A stretch of 64,000 bases of DNA from Shewanella carassii (GCF_002777975.1 NZ_NGVS01000029.1:1-64000); one strand, 5' to 3'. Shown: positions 7,586 through 17,008, numbered from the stretch's first letter. Program-made: numbers and translations. The notes: generated by a model not told the origin, from the letters alone.

Positions 7586-9457
7586 TCAGCGGTCGGGTTT
7601 GGCCAGCAGATCGGCTACCCGCTGTTGCAGCGAGTGACGGCTCTCCTCTGCACCGGGTACCTGAGCTGCGATATTGACCTTAATCCTGGACCAGAAACGT
7701 CTTGGCCGGGTCGTCAGAGCATGGCCATCTTTGTGGCTGAAATAAGATCCCCACAAACCTTTGAGCGCCATAGGCACCACAGGCACAGGATCCTTTGCCA
7801 GTATCTGTTCGATACCGGGCCGGAACTCATGCAATTCACCATCGGGAGACAACCTGCCCTCAGGGAAAATACACACCAACTCCTCATTGGTCAGCGCCTG
7901 GTGAATACGCTCGAAGGCCCGGGTATAGGTATCAATGCACTTTTTCGGTGAGCAGATAGGGATCACCCCGGCGTGGCGAAACAGATACTTGAGCAGGGGC
8001 ATTTCACTTATGCTCTTATCCATCACAAAGCGCACCGGGCGAGTGGATGCTCCCAGCAGCACCAAGGCATCGACGTAACTGACATGGTTACACACCAGCA
8101 CGGCAGCCCCCTGCTTGGGAATGTTTTCCCGGCCTTCAACCTTAAGACGATACAAGAGATGGCTCAGCAGATAGCTGATAAACCTCAGCGTAAATTCAGG
8201 CACCCGGCTATAGACATACAACGCTACCACGGCGTTGAATACCGCCAGCAGAGTAAATAGCTGAGGGATCGACAGACCCACCAGCTCCAGCAATATTATC
8301 GACAATATCGCCGAACACACCATAAACAGGGCATTGATGATATTGTTGGCGGCTATGGCCTGAGCACATTCACCCGGGGCCGAACGCGACTGAATAAAGG
8401 CGTACAGAGGCACAATAAACAGGCCGCCACTAACCCCCACCATAAATAGTGCCAACATCAACCTAAAGTGTTCACTGCGGCCGACAAACTCAGTTATGTC
8501 ATAGAGATATCCCGCCGGTAGTTGGCTGTAGTCAGGAATGGCCCACAGCAGATCCAGGCCAAAAAAGGTTAACCCGGCCACCCCGAAAGGCAGCAACCCC
8601 AGCTCTACATGACCAAAGGAGAAGCGCTCACAAACAAAGGAGCCGACCGCAATACCTATGGAAAACAGCGCCAGCAGCAGCGACACCACAGTGGCGTCCG
8701 AGTGCAGCGAGCCTCTGGCAAAATTGGGGAACTGGGTCAGGTAGGTGGCACCCAAAAACCAGAACCAACTGATTGCCAAAATCGCCATCCAGATTGACGG
8801 CGTTTGCCGTACCCGCTTGATACTGGCCAGAGTGCCGGACAGGGGCGCAAAGCGTACCTTGTCTATCGGCATCGGCGCCGGCAGTGATGGAATCGCCCGG
8901 CTGGAGAGGAAACCGGCCAAGGCCAGCACAGATACAGTTATCGCCGCCCACATCAGGCCGTTGTCACTGGTTACCAGCAGCCCGGCACTCAAGGTGCCTA
9001 TCAAAATAGACAGAAAGGTGCCCATCTCTACCCAGGCGTTACCGGTGACCAACTCATCTTCTCTAAGCGCCTGCGGCAGCAGCGAGTATTTTACCGGGCC
9101 AAAGTAGGCCGATTGGGTGCCGGTAAGAAACAGCAGCAGCAACATCAACAGATAGCTTTGCGCCATAATCGCCGCGGCGGCGCAGGACATGATGATAAGC
9201 TCCAGCAGCTTTAACCTGCGGATCATCAGCGCCTTGTCCATATTGTCGGCCACCATCCCCGCATGGGCGGAAAACAGAAAGAAAGGCAAGATGAAGATCC
9301 CCGCCGCCAGATTAACAAACAGATCGACACTCATCGGCAGGTTATCGACCTGGCTGTAGGTCACCAGCAGCAGCAACACATTCTTGTAGATGTTGTCGTT
9401 GAGTGCCCCCAGACATTGAGTGGCGAAATAGGGTAAAAATCGTTTACTCAGGAACAT
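7586..9457 (-). CDS. MFS lysophospholipid transporter (LplT-like) fused to a PlsC acyltransferase
   Basis: The 623-residue protein has about 400 residues of multi-spanning MFS domain, beginning FLSKRFLPYFATQCLGALNDN as in LplT. A C-terminal 1-acylglycerolphosphate acyltransferase domain follows, with NHVSYVDA (the HX4D catalytic motif) and FPEGRLS. LplT flips lysophospholipids inward and the acyltransferase can re-acylate them. In E. coli these activities are separate proteins, LplT and Aas. The acyl-ACP synthetase half of Aas is absent here. The start at 9457 has a strong GGAGG eight bases upstream and overlaps the end of the TetR gene, implying co-expression. Confidence 0.88.
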   Translation of the reverse strand: MFLSKRFLPYFATQCLGALNDNIYKNVLLLLVTYSQVDNLPMSVDLFVNLAAGIFILPFFLFSAHAGMVADNMDKALMIRRLKLLELIIMSCAAAAIMAQSYLLMLLLLFLTGTQSAYFGPVKYSLLPQALREDELVTGNAWVEMGTFLSILIGTLSAGLLVTSDNGLMWAAITVSVLALAGFLSSRAIPSLPAPMPIDKVRFAPLSGTLASIKRVRQTPSIWMAILAISWFWFLGATYLTQFPNFARGSLHSDATVVSLLLALFSIGIAVGSFVCERFSFGHVELGLLPFGVAGLTFFGLDLLWAIPDYSQLPAGYLYDITEFVGRSEHFRLMLALFMVGVSGGLFIVPLYAFIQSRSAPGECAQAIAANNIINALFMVCSAILSIILLELVGLSIPQLFTLLAVFNAVVALYVYSRVPEFTLRFISYLLSHLLYRLKVEGRENIPKQGAAVLVCNHVSYVDALVLLGASTRPVRFVMDKSISEMPLLKYLFRHAGVIPICSPKKCIDTYTRAFERIHQALTNEELVCIFPEGRLSPDGELHEFRPGIEQILAKDPVPVVPMALKGLWGSYFSHKDGHALTTRPRRFWSRIKVNIAAQVPGAEESRHSLQQRVADLLAKPDR

Positions 9458-10062
9458 GTTCCCTCCTCCAGTTGCATCGCCGTCCACCACAAGTCCACCT
9501 GAAATGTCAGTAACTGCAACCACGAAGCCTGACTGAAGAGCTTATCGTCCAGCGCCAGGCCGGTCAGCCCATGGATACTGCTCCAGAAGCTGCGACTGGC
9601 GAGCGCCAACTTGGATGAGGGCAAGTTTGGCAACAAGTCACCGAGTTGCTGTTCGAGCAAGCCTATCAGCTCGGCAATCAGCTGTTGTTGCGATTCCGGC
9701 AGAGGTTCTTCCGGCCCCAGATGCAAGGCAAACACCAAACGAAATGCCTGGGGTTGGCTATGGGCAAACTCGGCATAAGCCTTGGCCAGTGCCAACAGCT
9801 TCAGCTCGCCGGTTGCGAATGTTTGTTCGCACACCAATTGCATTTGCTCAAGCAGGCGCTCCAAGACCCTGGCGGATACGCTCAGGAGCAGATAGTTGTA
9901 GCTACCAAAGAGGTTGATTAGGGTACTGGGGGCATAGCCCACTTGGGAGGCGATCCGTCTAAGACTCAGGCTGGTATATTCCTCCTGCGTCAACAACTGC
10001 TCGACGGCATCCAGTGCCATGAGGCGGATCTCTTGATGACTGTGTTCCTTGCGTCTTGCCAT
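9448..10062 (-). CDS. TetR/AcrR-family transcriptional regulator
   Basis: The 204-residue protein has an N-terminal helix-turn-helix (TSLSLRRIASQVGYAPSTL, about residues 31-49) and a helical C-terminal ligand domain with no recognisable specificity. AGGA lies nine to ten bases before the ATG at 10062 but abuts the ATG at 10071, so 10062 is chosen. Its last codons overlap the start of the MFS-PlsC gene by 10 bp, so it is probably autoregulated and controls that gene. The ligand is unknown; an acyl or lipid ligand would fit. Confidence 0.85.
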   Translation of the reverse strand: MARRKEHSHQEIRLMALDAVEQLLTQEEYTSLSLRRIASQVGYAPSTLINLFGSYNYLLLSVSARVLERLLEQMQLVCEQTFATGELKLLALAKAYAEFAHSQPQAFRLVFALHLGPEEPLPESQQQLIAELIGLLEQQLGDLLPNLPSSKLALASRSFWSSIHGLTGLALDDKLFSQASWLQLLTFQVDLWWTAMQLEEGTCS

Positions 10063-10359
10063 AGTGTCCATTCCTGAAAAGAGATGGCAGCAGACTAACA
10101 GCCTTCAAAATAAAAAACAATGTTCACAATATGATATTTTTTAGACAGGATTGCTGAATACCGTTAGTTAACCTTGGGAAATATCTTCAGAAAAGTGATC
10201 GAATCCAGGCAGACCAGCCTCCTGTGCATCGCAGGCACAGGGGCAATACACTCAGGAAAATGAGTTCAAGGATTTGGGTATATGGCTTTATATCGAATGG
10301 CGTTCTCAACCACGACCCGGCGCGCTCACCCAACCACCGGGGCGAGCGCAACGCTGTGG
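10063..10359. other. Intergenic region with two hairpins
   Basis: This is the upstream region of the TetR gene and the downstream region of the GNAT gene. The perfect palindrome AATATGATATT (10128-10138) could be an operator for the TetR protein. Two hairpins are seen: CCTGTGC/GCACAGG (10221-10241), and a 10-bp stem GCGCTCACCC (10322-10331) with GGGCGAGCGC (10340-10349). Neither has a T-run. The second lies where a transcript of the nudE-cysQ-GNAT group would end. Confidence 0.45.
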
Positions 10360-10797
10360 CTATTGAGCTTGCCAGCGCAGCAGCAACCTGTGCTCACCAA
10401 CGCCAAAATAGTCGGCTTCCAGCCCCAGGTTTTCAAACCCCATGCGGCTGTAGAGATGGCGTGCAGGATTATCCGGCGCGACCGTCAGTAGCAGTTCATC
10501 GACACCATGGCGGCAATCATCCAGACAAGTACTGAGCAAGCGCTTGCCTATCCCTTGGCCCTGCTGCGCAGGAGACACGGCCAGTGACAACAACCAATGG
10601 CGTCTCGGCTGCTCGCCAGTCACCCGCAGCAGATAACCGGCCAATTTCCCATCGACAAAGGCCCCCAGAAAGGCCGAAGGCCAGGCATCCAGCGCCTGAC
10701 GGAAAAAGAAGTCCGGGTAGCAGTGCTCACCGAAGGTTGCCAGCTCCAAGGCCAATACGGCATCCAGATCGGCTCTGGATATTGGTCTTATCTGCAT
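10360..10797 (-). CDS. GNAT-family N-acetyltransferase (RimI-like)
   Basis: The 145-residue protein has the acetyl-CoA-binding motif A, LAVSPAQQGQGIGKRLL, with the QxxGxG pyrophosphate loop, and a motif B-like segment ARHLYSRMGFENLGLEADYF. This resembles RimI, which acetylates the N-terminus of ribosomal protein S18, but small GNATs diverge and the substrate cannot be assigned. GGAGA lies eight bases before the ATG at 10797. It sits four bases after cysQ and is probably co-transcribed with nudE and cysQ. Confidence 0.8.
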   Translation of the reverse strand: MQIRPISRADLDAVLALELATFGEHCYPDFFFRQALDAWPSAFLGAFVDGKLAGYLLRVTGEQPRRHWLLSLAVSPAQQGQGIGKRLLSTCLDDCRHGVDELLLTVAPDNPARHLYSRMGFENLGLEADYFGVGEHRLLLRWQAQ

Positions 10798-10801
10798 CTG
10801 T

Positions 10802-11614
10802 TCAGTCTCCGGCCAACATCTTGTCCCACTCGAGATGAGGGGAGCCGACCACAATAAAGTTGGGGTTTTCCAGTGACTCACGTTCGTTGTAGGTCAGGGG
10901 TTGCAACTCGGTATCCATCAACTGGCCACCGGCTTCTTCTATGATGATCTGCGCCGCGCCTGTATCCCACTCGCCCGTGGGGCCCACCCGCACATAGCAA
11001 TCTGCCCTGCCCTCGGCAACCAGGCAGCTCTTGAGCGCCGCGCCGCCGAGCACCACGAGCTCACAATGTTTGGGTTGGTTGAACAGCTTGAGCACAGACT
11101 GAGGATCCTGACGGCGACTGACCGCCAGACGCAGAGAGTGGCTCTGTTCTTTCGGCAACTGTTTGCTATGAATTCTCAACTCAGCCTTGGGAGTACGTTT
11201 GTAAGCACCAAGACCTGCGATGGCGTAGTAACACACCTCCGTCATGGGTGCATAAACCACGCCCATGATGGGGCGGTTATGCTCGACCAGGGCGATAATG
11301 ACCGAGAAGTCGCCGCTGCCGGCAATGAACTCTCCGGTGCCATCCAAGGGATCCACCAGCCAATAACGGCGCCAGTGGCCACGTTCAGAGAGGGGAATAT
11401 CGGCGGCTTCCTCGGACAAAACCGGAATATCCGGGGTCAATGCCTGTAGGCTGCTGCAGATAATATTATGGGCGGCAATATCGGCCGATGTGACAGGGGT
11501 GTTGTCTTCCTTGGTTTCCTTGCTGAAACTGCCTTGTTGGTAGATCTGACGAATTTTCTGCCCCGCTTCCGTTGCAATGGCAATAACGTGATCTATCAAC
11601 TCTTCTGGCTTCAT
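10802..11614 (-). CDS. cysQ: 3'(2'),5'-bisphosphate nucleotidase
   Basis: The enzyme hydrolyses PAP, the by-product of sulfate assimilation and phosphopantetheine transfer, to AMP. The 270-residue protein has the metal-binding signatures of the inositol monophosphatase family: VLSEEAAD, DPLDGT and WDTGAAQ. It is slightly longer than E. coli CysQ (246). The ATG at 11614 is preceded by GGAG at good spacing. It lies between nudE and the GNAT gene. Confidence 0.92.
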   Translation of the reverse strand: MKPEELIDHVIAIATEAGQKIRQIYQQGSFSKETKEDNTPVTSADIAAHNIICSSLQALTPDIPVLSEEAADIPLSERGHWRRYWLVDPLDGTGEFIAGSGDFSVIIALVEHNRPIMGVVYAPMTEVCYYAIAGLGAYKRTPKAELRIHSKQLPKEQSHSLRLAVSRRQDPQSVLKLFNQPKHCELVVLGGAALKSCLVAEGRADCYVRVGPTGEWDTGAAQIIIEEAGGQLMDTELQPLTYNERESLENPNFIVVGSPHLEWDKMLAGD

Positions 11615-11674
11615 AACTACTCCAAACGCCTTCCATCGGATAAGCAAAAGTCAGTGGCCGGGAGTGGCCAATTT

Positions 11675-12238
11675 TTAGGGTGACTCAGTCAGTTTCAGCT
11701 GTTTCATCGCCAAAAACAAGGCGCTGACGCTGCGTCCCTCTGAAAAGTCATTCATATCCAGCAGTTCTTGCCAGCGCGCCAGCGGCCAGGGAACCAGTTC
11801 TATCGGTTCAGGTTCATCGCCTTCCAGGCGGCTCTCGTAGAGATCTTCGGCCAGGAAAATCTGCATCTTGCTGGCAAAATACCCGGGGGCCAGGCTCAAC
11901 TCCTTCAGCTTGGTCAGCTTACGGGCACCGTAACCTATCTCTTCCTGCAATTCACGATTGGCGGCCTCGGCGGCGGATTCACCCGGGTCGATCAACCCCT
12001 TGGGAAAGCCCAGCTCATAGTTATGGGTACCCGCGGCATATTCACTGCCCAGCAGTAGCCACTCACCATTGAGAACCGGCACCACCATCACGGCGCCGCG
12101 GCTGGCGCCTTTCATCCGTTCGTAATGGCGTTCCTCTTGATTGGAGAAACGCAGATGTACCTGTTCAATTTGAAACAGACGACTGCGGGCGACAACTTCG
12201 GTGTGTAATATTTCCGGCTTCTTCTGCCGCTCTGTCAT
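11675..12238 (-). CDS. nudE: ADP compounds hydrolase (Nudix)
   Basis: The 187-residue protein matches E. coli NudE (186) along its length. It contains a complete Nudix box (GX5EX7REUXEEXGU): GLIDPGESAAEAANREL followed by QEEIGYG. The family hydrolyses ADP-ribose, NADH and Ap3A-type compounds. It sits upstream of cysQ and directly downstream of the type II secretion operon, an arrangement I recall from other Shewanella genomes. Confidence 0.92.
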   Translation of the reverse strand: MTERQKKPEILHTEVVARSRLFQIEQVHLRFSNQEERHYERMKGASRGAVMVVPVLNGEWLLLGSEYAAGTHNYELGFPKGLIDPGESAAEAANRELQEEIGYGARKLTKLKELSLAPGYFASKMQIFLAEDLYESRLEGDEPEPIELVPWPLARWQELLDMNDFSEGRSVSALFLAMKQLKLTESP

Positions 12239-12433
12239 AGAGGCCTCTGACGCTGACGAACTGAAAATGTGACTCAGGCTACATGTTATACCAATTCACA
12301 CGAAATAACAGAGCCGCAGCGTTTGCCGGGCCATTTAGGATGTTGGACGGCTGAATACCGCCACGGAAACGTTGAGATCGGCATAAGAGGCGAGTTGACT
12401 AAACGGCAGCCGAGCCCCCCGACTGCCGACTTA

Positions 12434-13195
12434 TCACCAGCCCGGGATCTTGCCGTTGTAATTGATGGGGAAATATCCCTGGGCATCACGCTTGCCCAGA
12501 AATGGCAAAGCTTTTTTCAGATCTTCAGACTGAGCCTGAGTCTCACGAATGCGAGCCTTGACCTCAAGTTGCTCATTGGCCTTGAGCAGCAAGGTACCGG
12601 CCACGCCTATGGCGTTTTTCTCCTCATCGGTCGCCAGTTGTACCTGACCGGCAACACACTGCAGACCGAGCTCTATGTCTCCCAAAGGATACTGGCCAAA
12701 CTGATTCTTGATGCCGACCCGGTTGAGAAAGACTTTACCGCCGAGAGCCTCACACCAAGGCTGGCCTTGCTCTAGGGTGTCCAGTAACACTGAGAGTTCA
12801 CCGCTTACCTGAGTGCGAAATGGCAGACGACTGTCGGCCAAGAGAAACTCGGCAGGAGCCTCAAAACGCAACTTCTCAGCGCTGATCCCACCGGCAGCCA
12901 GGGTGACTAGGCCCTTGGCATTGACGGCACTGGCGCGACTGCCCAGCTGGAAGTCCAGTTTGGCTCTGCCGGTAAGCAGCGCCCAGGGGCTGAGCTCCCA
13001 ACTCAGTTGCTCCAACTGACGTTGCTGCAACTTAATCACATCAATGCTGCCGCTCCAGATGGTGCCGCTGACGCCACCAAGCTGCAGATTGGCCGGCAGC
13101 GGGGCCAGCGAAACCGCCAAGCGTGCAGGGAAGAGTGCCAGCATAAATGCCAGGTAGATCAGCACACAGAGTATTATTTTACTAATCAGTTTCAA
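12434..13195 (-). CDS. gspN: Type II secretion system protein N
   Basis: The 253-residue inner-membrane protein has one N-terminal membrane anchor (about residues 6-25) and a periplasmic domain containing the short pattern GGVSGTIWSGSI, typical of GspN. It is the last gene of the operon, nine bases after gspM. GspN is absent from many systems and its role is not essential everywhere. No clear intrinsic terminator is visible in the 195 bp before nudE. Confidence 0.88.
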   Translation of the reverse strand: MKLISKIILCVLIYLAFMLALFPARLAVSLAPLPANLQLGGVSGTIWSGSIDVIKLQQRQLEQLSWELSPWALLTGRAKLDFQLGSRASAVNAKGLVTLAAGGISAEKLRFEAPAEFLLADSRLPFRTQVSGELSVLLDTLEQGQPWCEALGGKVFLNRVGIKNQFGQYPLGDIELGLQCVAGQVQLATDEEKNAIGVAGTLLLKANEQLEVKARIRETQAQSEDLKKALPFLGKRDAQGYFPINYNGKIPGW

Positions 13196-13204
13196 GACAA
13201 CACC

Positions 13205-13684
13205 TTACGACTGAGATAACTGGATTCGTCTGACTTTCACCATGCCAGGGCTATCACCCTCGGCCAGATCCAGGCTATCCAGCGACAAGCCCTGTTTCTG
13301 TACCAGATCGCCAAGATAGGAGATCAGGCTATCGAAGGGCACTTCATCCATCCAGATCTGGATCTGTTTTCCCTGTGGTGCCATGCGGGTGATCTCCAGG
13401 TCATAGCTGGCGGCGCTCTGGGTCACCACAGTGCTGAGACTGCCCTTGAGAGCCGGTCTGTTACCACTCTGCTTGATACCGGCAATCTTATTGGCCGTCT
13501 GTTTCACAAAGCTGAGCATCTGGGTTTGAGCATTGAGGCTCTTCTGCGCCTGCTGCTCGGCATTGCTGATCGGCGTCCAGATCCCCCAGTAGAGGATACC
13601 AACAGCCACTATCACCGCCATGGCGGCAACCAACTGCTGCTCCCTCTGTGCCAGTGATTCCCACCAGTTACGCAAATTTTCCAT
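13205..13684 (-). CDS. gspM: Type II secretion system protein M
   Basis: This 159-residue inner-membrane platform protein has a short cytoplasmic N-terminus, one transmembrane helix (about 20-38) and a periplasmic ferredoxin-like domain. It pairs with GspL to link the platform to the GspE ATPase. The gene abuts gspL with no gap. Confidence 0.92.
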   Translation of the reverse strand: MENLRNWWESLAQREQQLVAAMAVIVAVGILYWGIWTPISNAEQQAQKSLNAQTQMLSFVKQTANKIAGIKQSGNRPALKGSLSTVVTQSAASYDLEITRMAPQGKQIQIWMDEVPFDSLISYLGDLVQKQGLSLDSLDLAEGDSPGMVKVRRIQLSQS

Positions 13685-14875
13685 TTATTTGCTCCTTAGG
13701 GTCAGGGTACTGGTGACCGCATTGTCAGTACTGTTCATCGCCCCGCCTTCGAGACGGAATTGACGCCCGGCCAGCTCTTTAAACTGCTCTATCTGGGCAT
13801 AGCTCTTGGCTGTCACCTGCATACGGATTTCATTCCGCCCGGCATCAAATCTCAGGCTGTTGGGCTTGAGATCCGGCACTTGTTTAAAGGCACCTTCGAG
13901 TCCATCCAGCATGACAAAGAACTCACCACTCGAACCACTGCCCTGCAGGGTTCTGAGTTGAGACTCCAGCTGCGAGCGCAGATTGACTATCCGCGAACTG
14001 CCGGGAACCACCTGGCGATAAATGCTTTCACTCTGAGCCTTCAGCTCATCGGCCTCGATCTGCATCTGATGGATATTGAGTCCCTTGTTGACCAGACCGA
14101 GCAGCAGCGCGACAGCGGCAACAACGGCTACTCGCTTCCAAAGCAGCAGGTGCTTGCTGTATTCACGCTTGGGGACATAGGGGCCGGACAGCAGATTGAC
14201 AGGCGACTTGAGCACACCTTTGGCCAACACCAGCATGGGCATCTCCAGCGGCATCTGCCGACACTCCAGCTCTGGCCATTGAAATTCGGTATAGCAGGCC
14301 AGGCTCGGCGCGGTTTGCTGCTCTTCGAGCAGTCTAGGCAGCAAGGGCTGCAGCCACTCCTTGGGCATGCTCATCCCCATGCCTTCGCCGGTACGCAGCA
14401 ACAGCTGATCTTCATAGGCCATCAAGGCCCAATCACAGTCTTCCCGCTCCAGTGCCAGGCAATCTGGCACCATTTTACGCACTTTGAGCCCTGCCTCATT
14501 CAGCCAGGAGAGCCAGTTTTGCATCTGTTCGTGAGCAACGACAACGACACTCAGGCTCTCGCCACTGCGGGGGCCAACCACAAAGTGCAGCTCATCAACA
14601 TTCTGGGCCAGGGTATCTTCAAGCAGAAAAGGTAACGCCTTTAGAGCCTGGCGTTGGCCCTTTTCCGGCAGCTCAACCGAGGTGAGCTGAAGGGCGCTGG
14701 CCGGCACCAACACATCGACAGGGCGATTACCGGCCCGCTGCGCCAAGGTCTCCAGTGACCGCGCATCAGCCAGTTCTCCCGAGGCGATAATCTCCTGTTC
14801 CTGCTCAGACCAAACGACCCAAGCACAGGGCGAGCCCAGATTTTTGCCTAAACGGATAAATAAGCGTTCACTCAC
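13685..14875 (-). CDS. gspL: Type II secretion system protein L
   Basis: GspL binds the ATPase GspE with its actin-like cytoplasmic domain and contacts GspM in the periplasm. The 396-residue protein begins SERLFIRLG, has a cytoplasmic domain of about 250 residues and one transmembrane helix (LLWKRVAVVAAVALLLGLV). The GTG at 14875 is chosen because GGAG lies seven bases upstream; a TTG 15 bases further out lacks this. Confidence 0.92.
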   Translation of the reverse strand: MSERLFIRLGKNLGSPCAWVVWSEQEQEIIASGELADARSLETLAQRAGNRPVDVLVPASALQLTSVELPEKGQRQALKALPFLLEDTLAQNVDELHFVVGPRSGESLSVVVVAHEQMQNWLSWLNEAGLKVRKMVPDCLALEREDCDWALMAYEDQLLLRTGEGMGMSMPKEWLQPLLPRLLEEQQTAPSLACYTEFQWPELECRQMPLEMPMLVLAKGVLKSPVNLLSGPYVPKREYSKHLLLWKRVAVVAAVALLLGLVNKGLNIHQMQIEADELKAQSESIYRQVVPGSSRIVNLRSQLESQLRTLQGSGSSGEFFVMLDGLEGAFKQVPDLKPNSLRFDAGRNEIRMQVTAKSYAQIEQFKELAGRQFRLEGGAMNSTDNAVTSTLTLRSK

Positions 14876-14923
14876 TATTATTCTCCACAATCCCTGGCCT
14901 TGGAGGCTTAGGGGCTTGTCTTG

Positions 14924-15913
14924 TTATTCTTGTCCGCCATATTGCCGGGTCAACACTTCGAGCTGATTACCACCCACTACGTGCAGCATGCTCTCCAAAC
15001 GGAACAGGGCATCATCCACCCTGGCCTTGGCCTCCAGCTTGAAAAACTTACTGTCGACCACAAAACTGGACTTGAGCTGATCGTCTTGACTGGCAATAGT
15101 GGTCAGCGATCCCAACGCCCAGAAATCTTCTATCTTGTCGAAGCCCTCTGCGGGGCGTTGGTTAATAATGCTTTCGGCCTCACCTACCGAGATCTTATTT
15201 TCCAGCATGCCGGCCAACAGTGCTGCCTGCTCGACCTTGATGGTATTGACGTTCAGCAACTGTCGGTCATTTCCCGGTATGGCGCAAACGTAGGGCCTTA
15301 AAATGCGATAAGTCTCTTGGTTAAAACCAAACACGGCCCGCAGCTCACTGCTGTGACTCATTAAGGTATTGGCCGCCCGATAAGGGACCACCCTTGCTTC
15401 ATACTCGGCATCTTCGGCGCCGAAGGGTGAGGTTATCGAGTCCTCATCCAGATAATCTTTCAGGGTATGCGTCAGCCGTTCGGCGCCGAACTCATCCATC
15501 CCCAGGGATTCCAACAACCCCTTGAACTGTCTTGCGGCCAGCGGCATCTTTTGCGACTGGCCGTCGGCCTCTTTGCTGCTGACACTCAAGGCATTGAGGT
15601 TAAAGCAGCTGCGAAGGTCAGAAATGGTGCCGCCGATTTCGCCGTTTTCCGCCGGAAACAGCACATCTGCCATGGCCCAGTATTGCTGCAGATGCACCCT
15701 GCCTTCCGAGTCATCCAAATCCTGTTTCAATACCTTACGCGCCAACTCTTCGGCCGAAATAGCATACCAGTAAGCCTGGTCGTACTGCGCCAGGTTCAAG
15801 GTTCTGCGCACCGACAACTGGTTGCGCCCGGTAATACTGGTGGCCAGCACAGCCACAATCGCCACTATCAGCAACACCACTATTAGGGCGACACCTCTTT
15901 GTTTGCCTCCCAT
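14924..15913 (-). CDS. gspK: Type II secretion minor pseudopilin K
   Basis: The 329-residue protein has a prepilin leader MGGKQRG and hydrophobic stretch VALIVVLLIVAIVAV. It lacks glutamate at +5, as is normal for GspK. The large alpha domain between the pseudopilin halves gives its unusual length. GspK caps the pseudopilus tip with GspI and GspJ. The ATG overlaps the end of gspJ. Confidence 0.93.
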   Translation of the reverse strand: MGGKQRGVALIVVLLIVAIVAVLATSITGRNQLSVRRTLNLAQYDQAYWYAISAEELARKVLKQDLDDSEGRVHLQQYWAMADVLFPAENGEIGGTISDLRSCFNLNALSVSSKEADGQSQKMPLAARQFKGLLESLGMDEFGAERLTHTLKDYLDEDSITSPFGAEDAEYEARVVPYRAANTLMSHSSELRAVFGFNQETYRILRPYVCAIPGNDRQLLNVNTIKVEQAALLAGMLENKISVGEAESIINQRPAEGFDKIEDFWALGSLTTIASQDDQLKSSFVVDSKFFKLEAKARVDDALFRLESMLHVVGGNQLEVLTRQYGGQE

Positions 15914-16644
15914 CAGAGCTCCTCCTTGCCTTGACCAGAGTTATCGTCCTCCTGGCCATCGGCTCCCGGCTCTTGCGGTTCATCGTCCTGGTTGCCGTTA
16001 TTGGCACCGCCGCCATTGTCATCCTGTTTGTCGGCCGCGGGGGCCCCAACCGGTAACAGGAATTTGCGGCTAATGATGCCTCTATCCTCAGTCTCTATCT
16101 CTATGGCGATCGCCTTGGGCAACTTACTGGCATCGACCTGACGCTGCCATTTATCCTCGACAAAAAACGCGTACTTGACCGATAACACCCTGTCCATCAA
16201 TACGGTTTTAATCGGTTCGGCGCCAAACTCCGGCTCGGGATAGGGGTAGTACCAACGCTCGAACCGCCCCTCCTGCACTACATAGGCCACAGATTGCAGG
16301 CTGCCTCTTGGCAGCAAACCACCCGGATTAAGCCAACCGAGACGAAAGAACACCAGCGCCTCGGATTCAGAATCCAGCATATCTGTCCCGGTCTGCAGCA
16401 CTGTGTTGCCACGGCCGCCCTCTAGCAGCCTAGGAGTACGGGCCACCATCTGTCCCAGATCCCGCTCCAATACCCCAAAGCCCTGCTGCAGGTACTTGAG
16501 CTGCTGTGAAAAGTCACGGGTGACCTCATCATTTTTCAGCACAGTTTGTAATACGGCGTTGGCCGCCAGCCCCAGCATGGCGAAGATCGCTATGGCGATC
16601 AGCATCTCCAGCAGGGTAAAGCCGCTATTCCTGCTTGAGTACAT
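15913..16644 (-). CDS. gspJ: Type II secretion minor pseudopilin J
   Basis: The prepilin leader MYSSRNSG is followed by FTLLEMLIAIAIFAMLGLA with glutamate at +5. The 243-residue protein is a tip pseudopilin. Its last 43 or so residues form a low-complexity tail rich in Asp, Glu, Gly, Asn and Gln, longer than I would expect for the family. Such an acidic tail could bind calcium or interact with exoproteins, but that is speculation. It overlaps gspI by 20 bases. Confidence 0.92.
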   Translation of the reverse strand: MYSSRNSGFTLLEMLIAIAIFAMLGLAANAVLQTVLKNDEVTRDFSQQLKYLQQGFGVLERDLGQMVARTPRLLEGGRGNTVLQTGTDMLDSESEALVFFRLGWLNPGGLLPRGSLQSVAYVVQEGRFERWYYPYPEPEFGAEPIKTVLMDRVLSVKYAFFVEDKWQRQVDASKLPKAIAIEIETEDRGIISRKFLLPVGAPAADKQDDNGGGANNGNQDDEPQEPGADGQEDDNSGQGKEEL

Positions 16645-17008
16645 ATGAGTTCACCTGAGCGATGATCCGCTCGAATTTGTCATCATCACTGACACTGATA
16701 CGGATCATCCGAAAATTATCATCTGTGGTCTTGACCACTTCTTTGCGCCAATACCAGGTTTGGCCTGCCAGTTCACTGCGACCATCTTTACGCCCTAGGG
16801 CCGGAAAGCCCTTTTCCAACCTGGCGTCCACCATCTGGTTATCGGCCACCCACTGCGCCAGGGTGCGCTGTTCCAGAATCGGCATATTGGCAATCTGATC
16901 GCCTAGGCTCTTGGTAATGGCCACCGCAGCAATGGCAAATACTGCCAGGGCGACTATCACCTCCAGCAGCGTCATCCCCCTTTGCCGGGCTGGGTTATTC
17001 GAAATCAT
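16625..17008 (-). CDS. gspI: Type II secretion minor pseudopilin I
   Basis: The 127-residue pseudopilin has the leader MISNNPARQRG and MTLLEVIVALAVFAIAAVA, with the conserved Glu at +5. GspI nucleates the tip complex with GspJ and GspK. Its start overlaps the end of gspH by 14 bases. Confidence 0.93.
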   Translation of the reverse strand: MISNNPARQRGMTLLEVIVALAVFAIAAVAITKSLGDQIANMPILEQRTLAQWVADNQMVDARLEKGFPALGRKDGRSELAGQTWYWRKEVVKTTDDNFRMIRISVSDDDKFERIIAQVNSYVLKQE

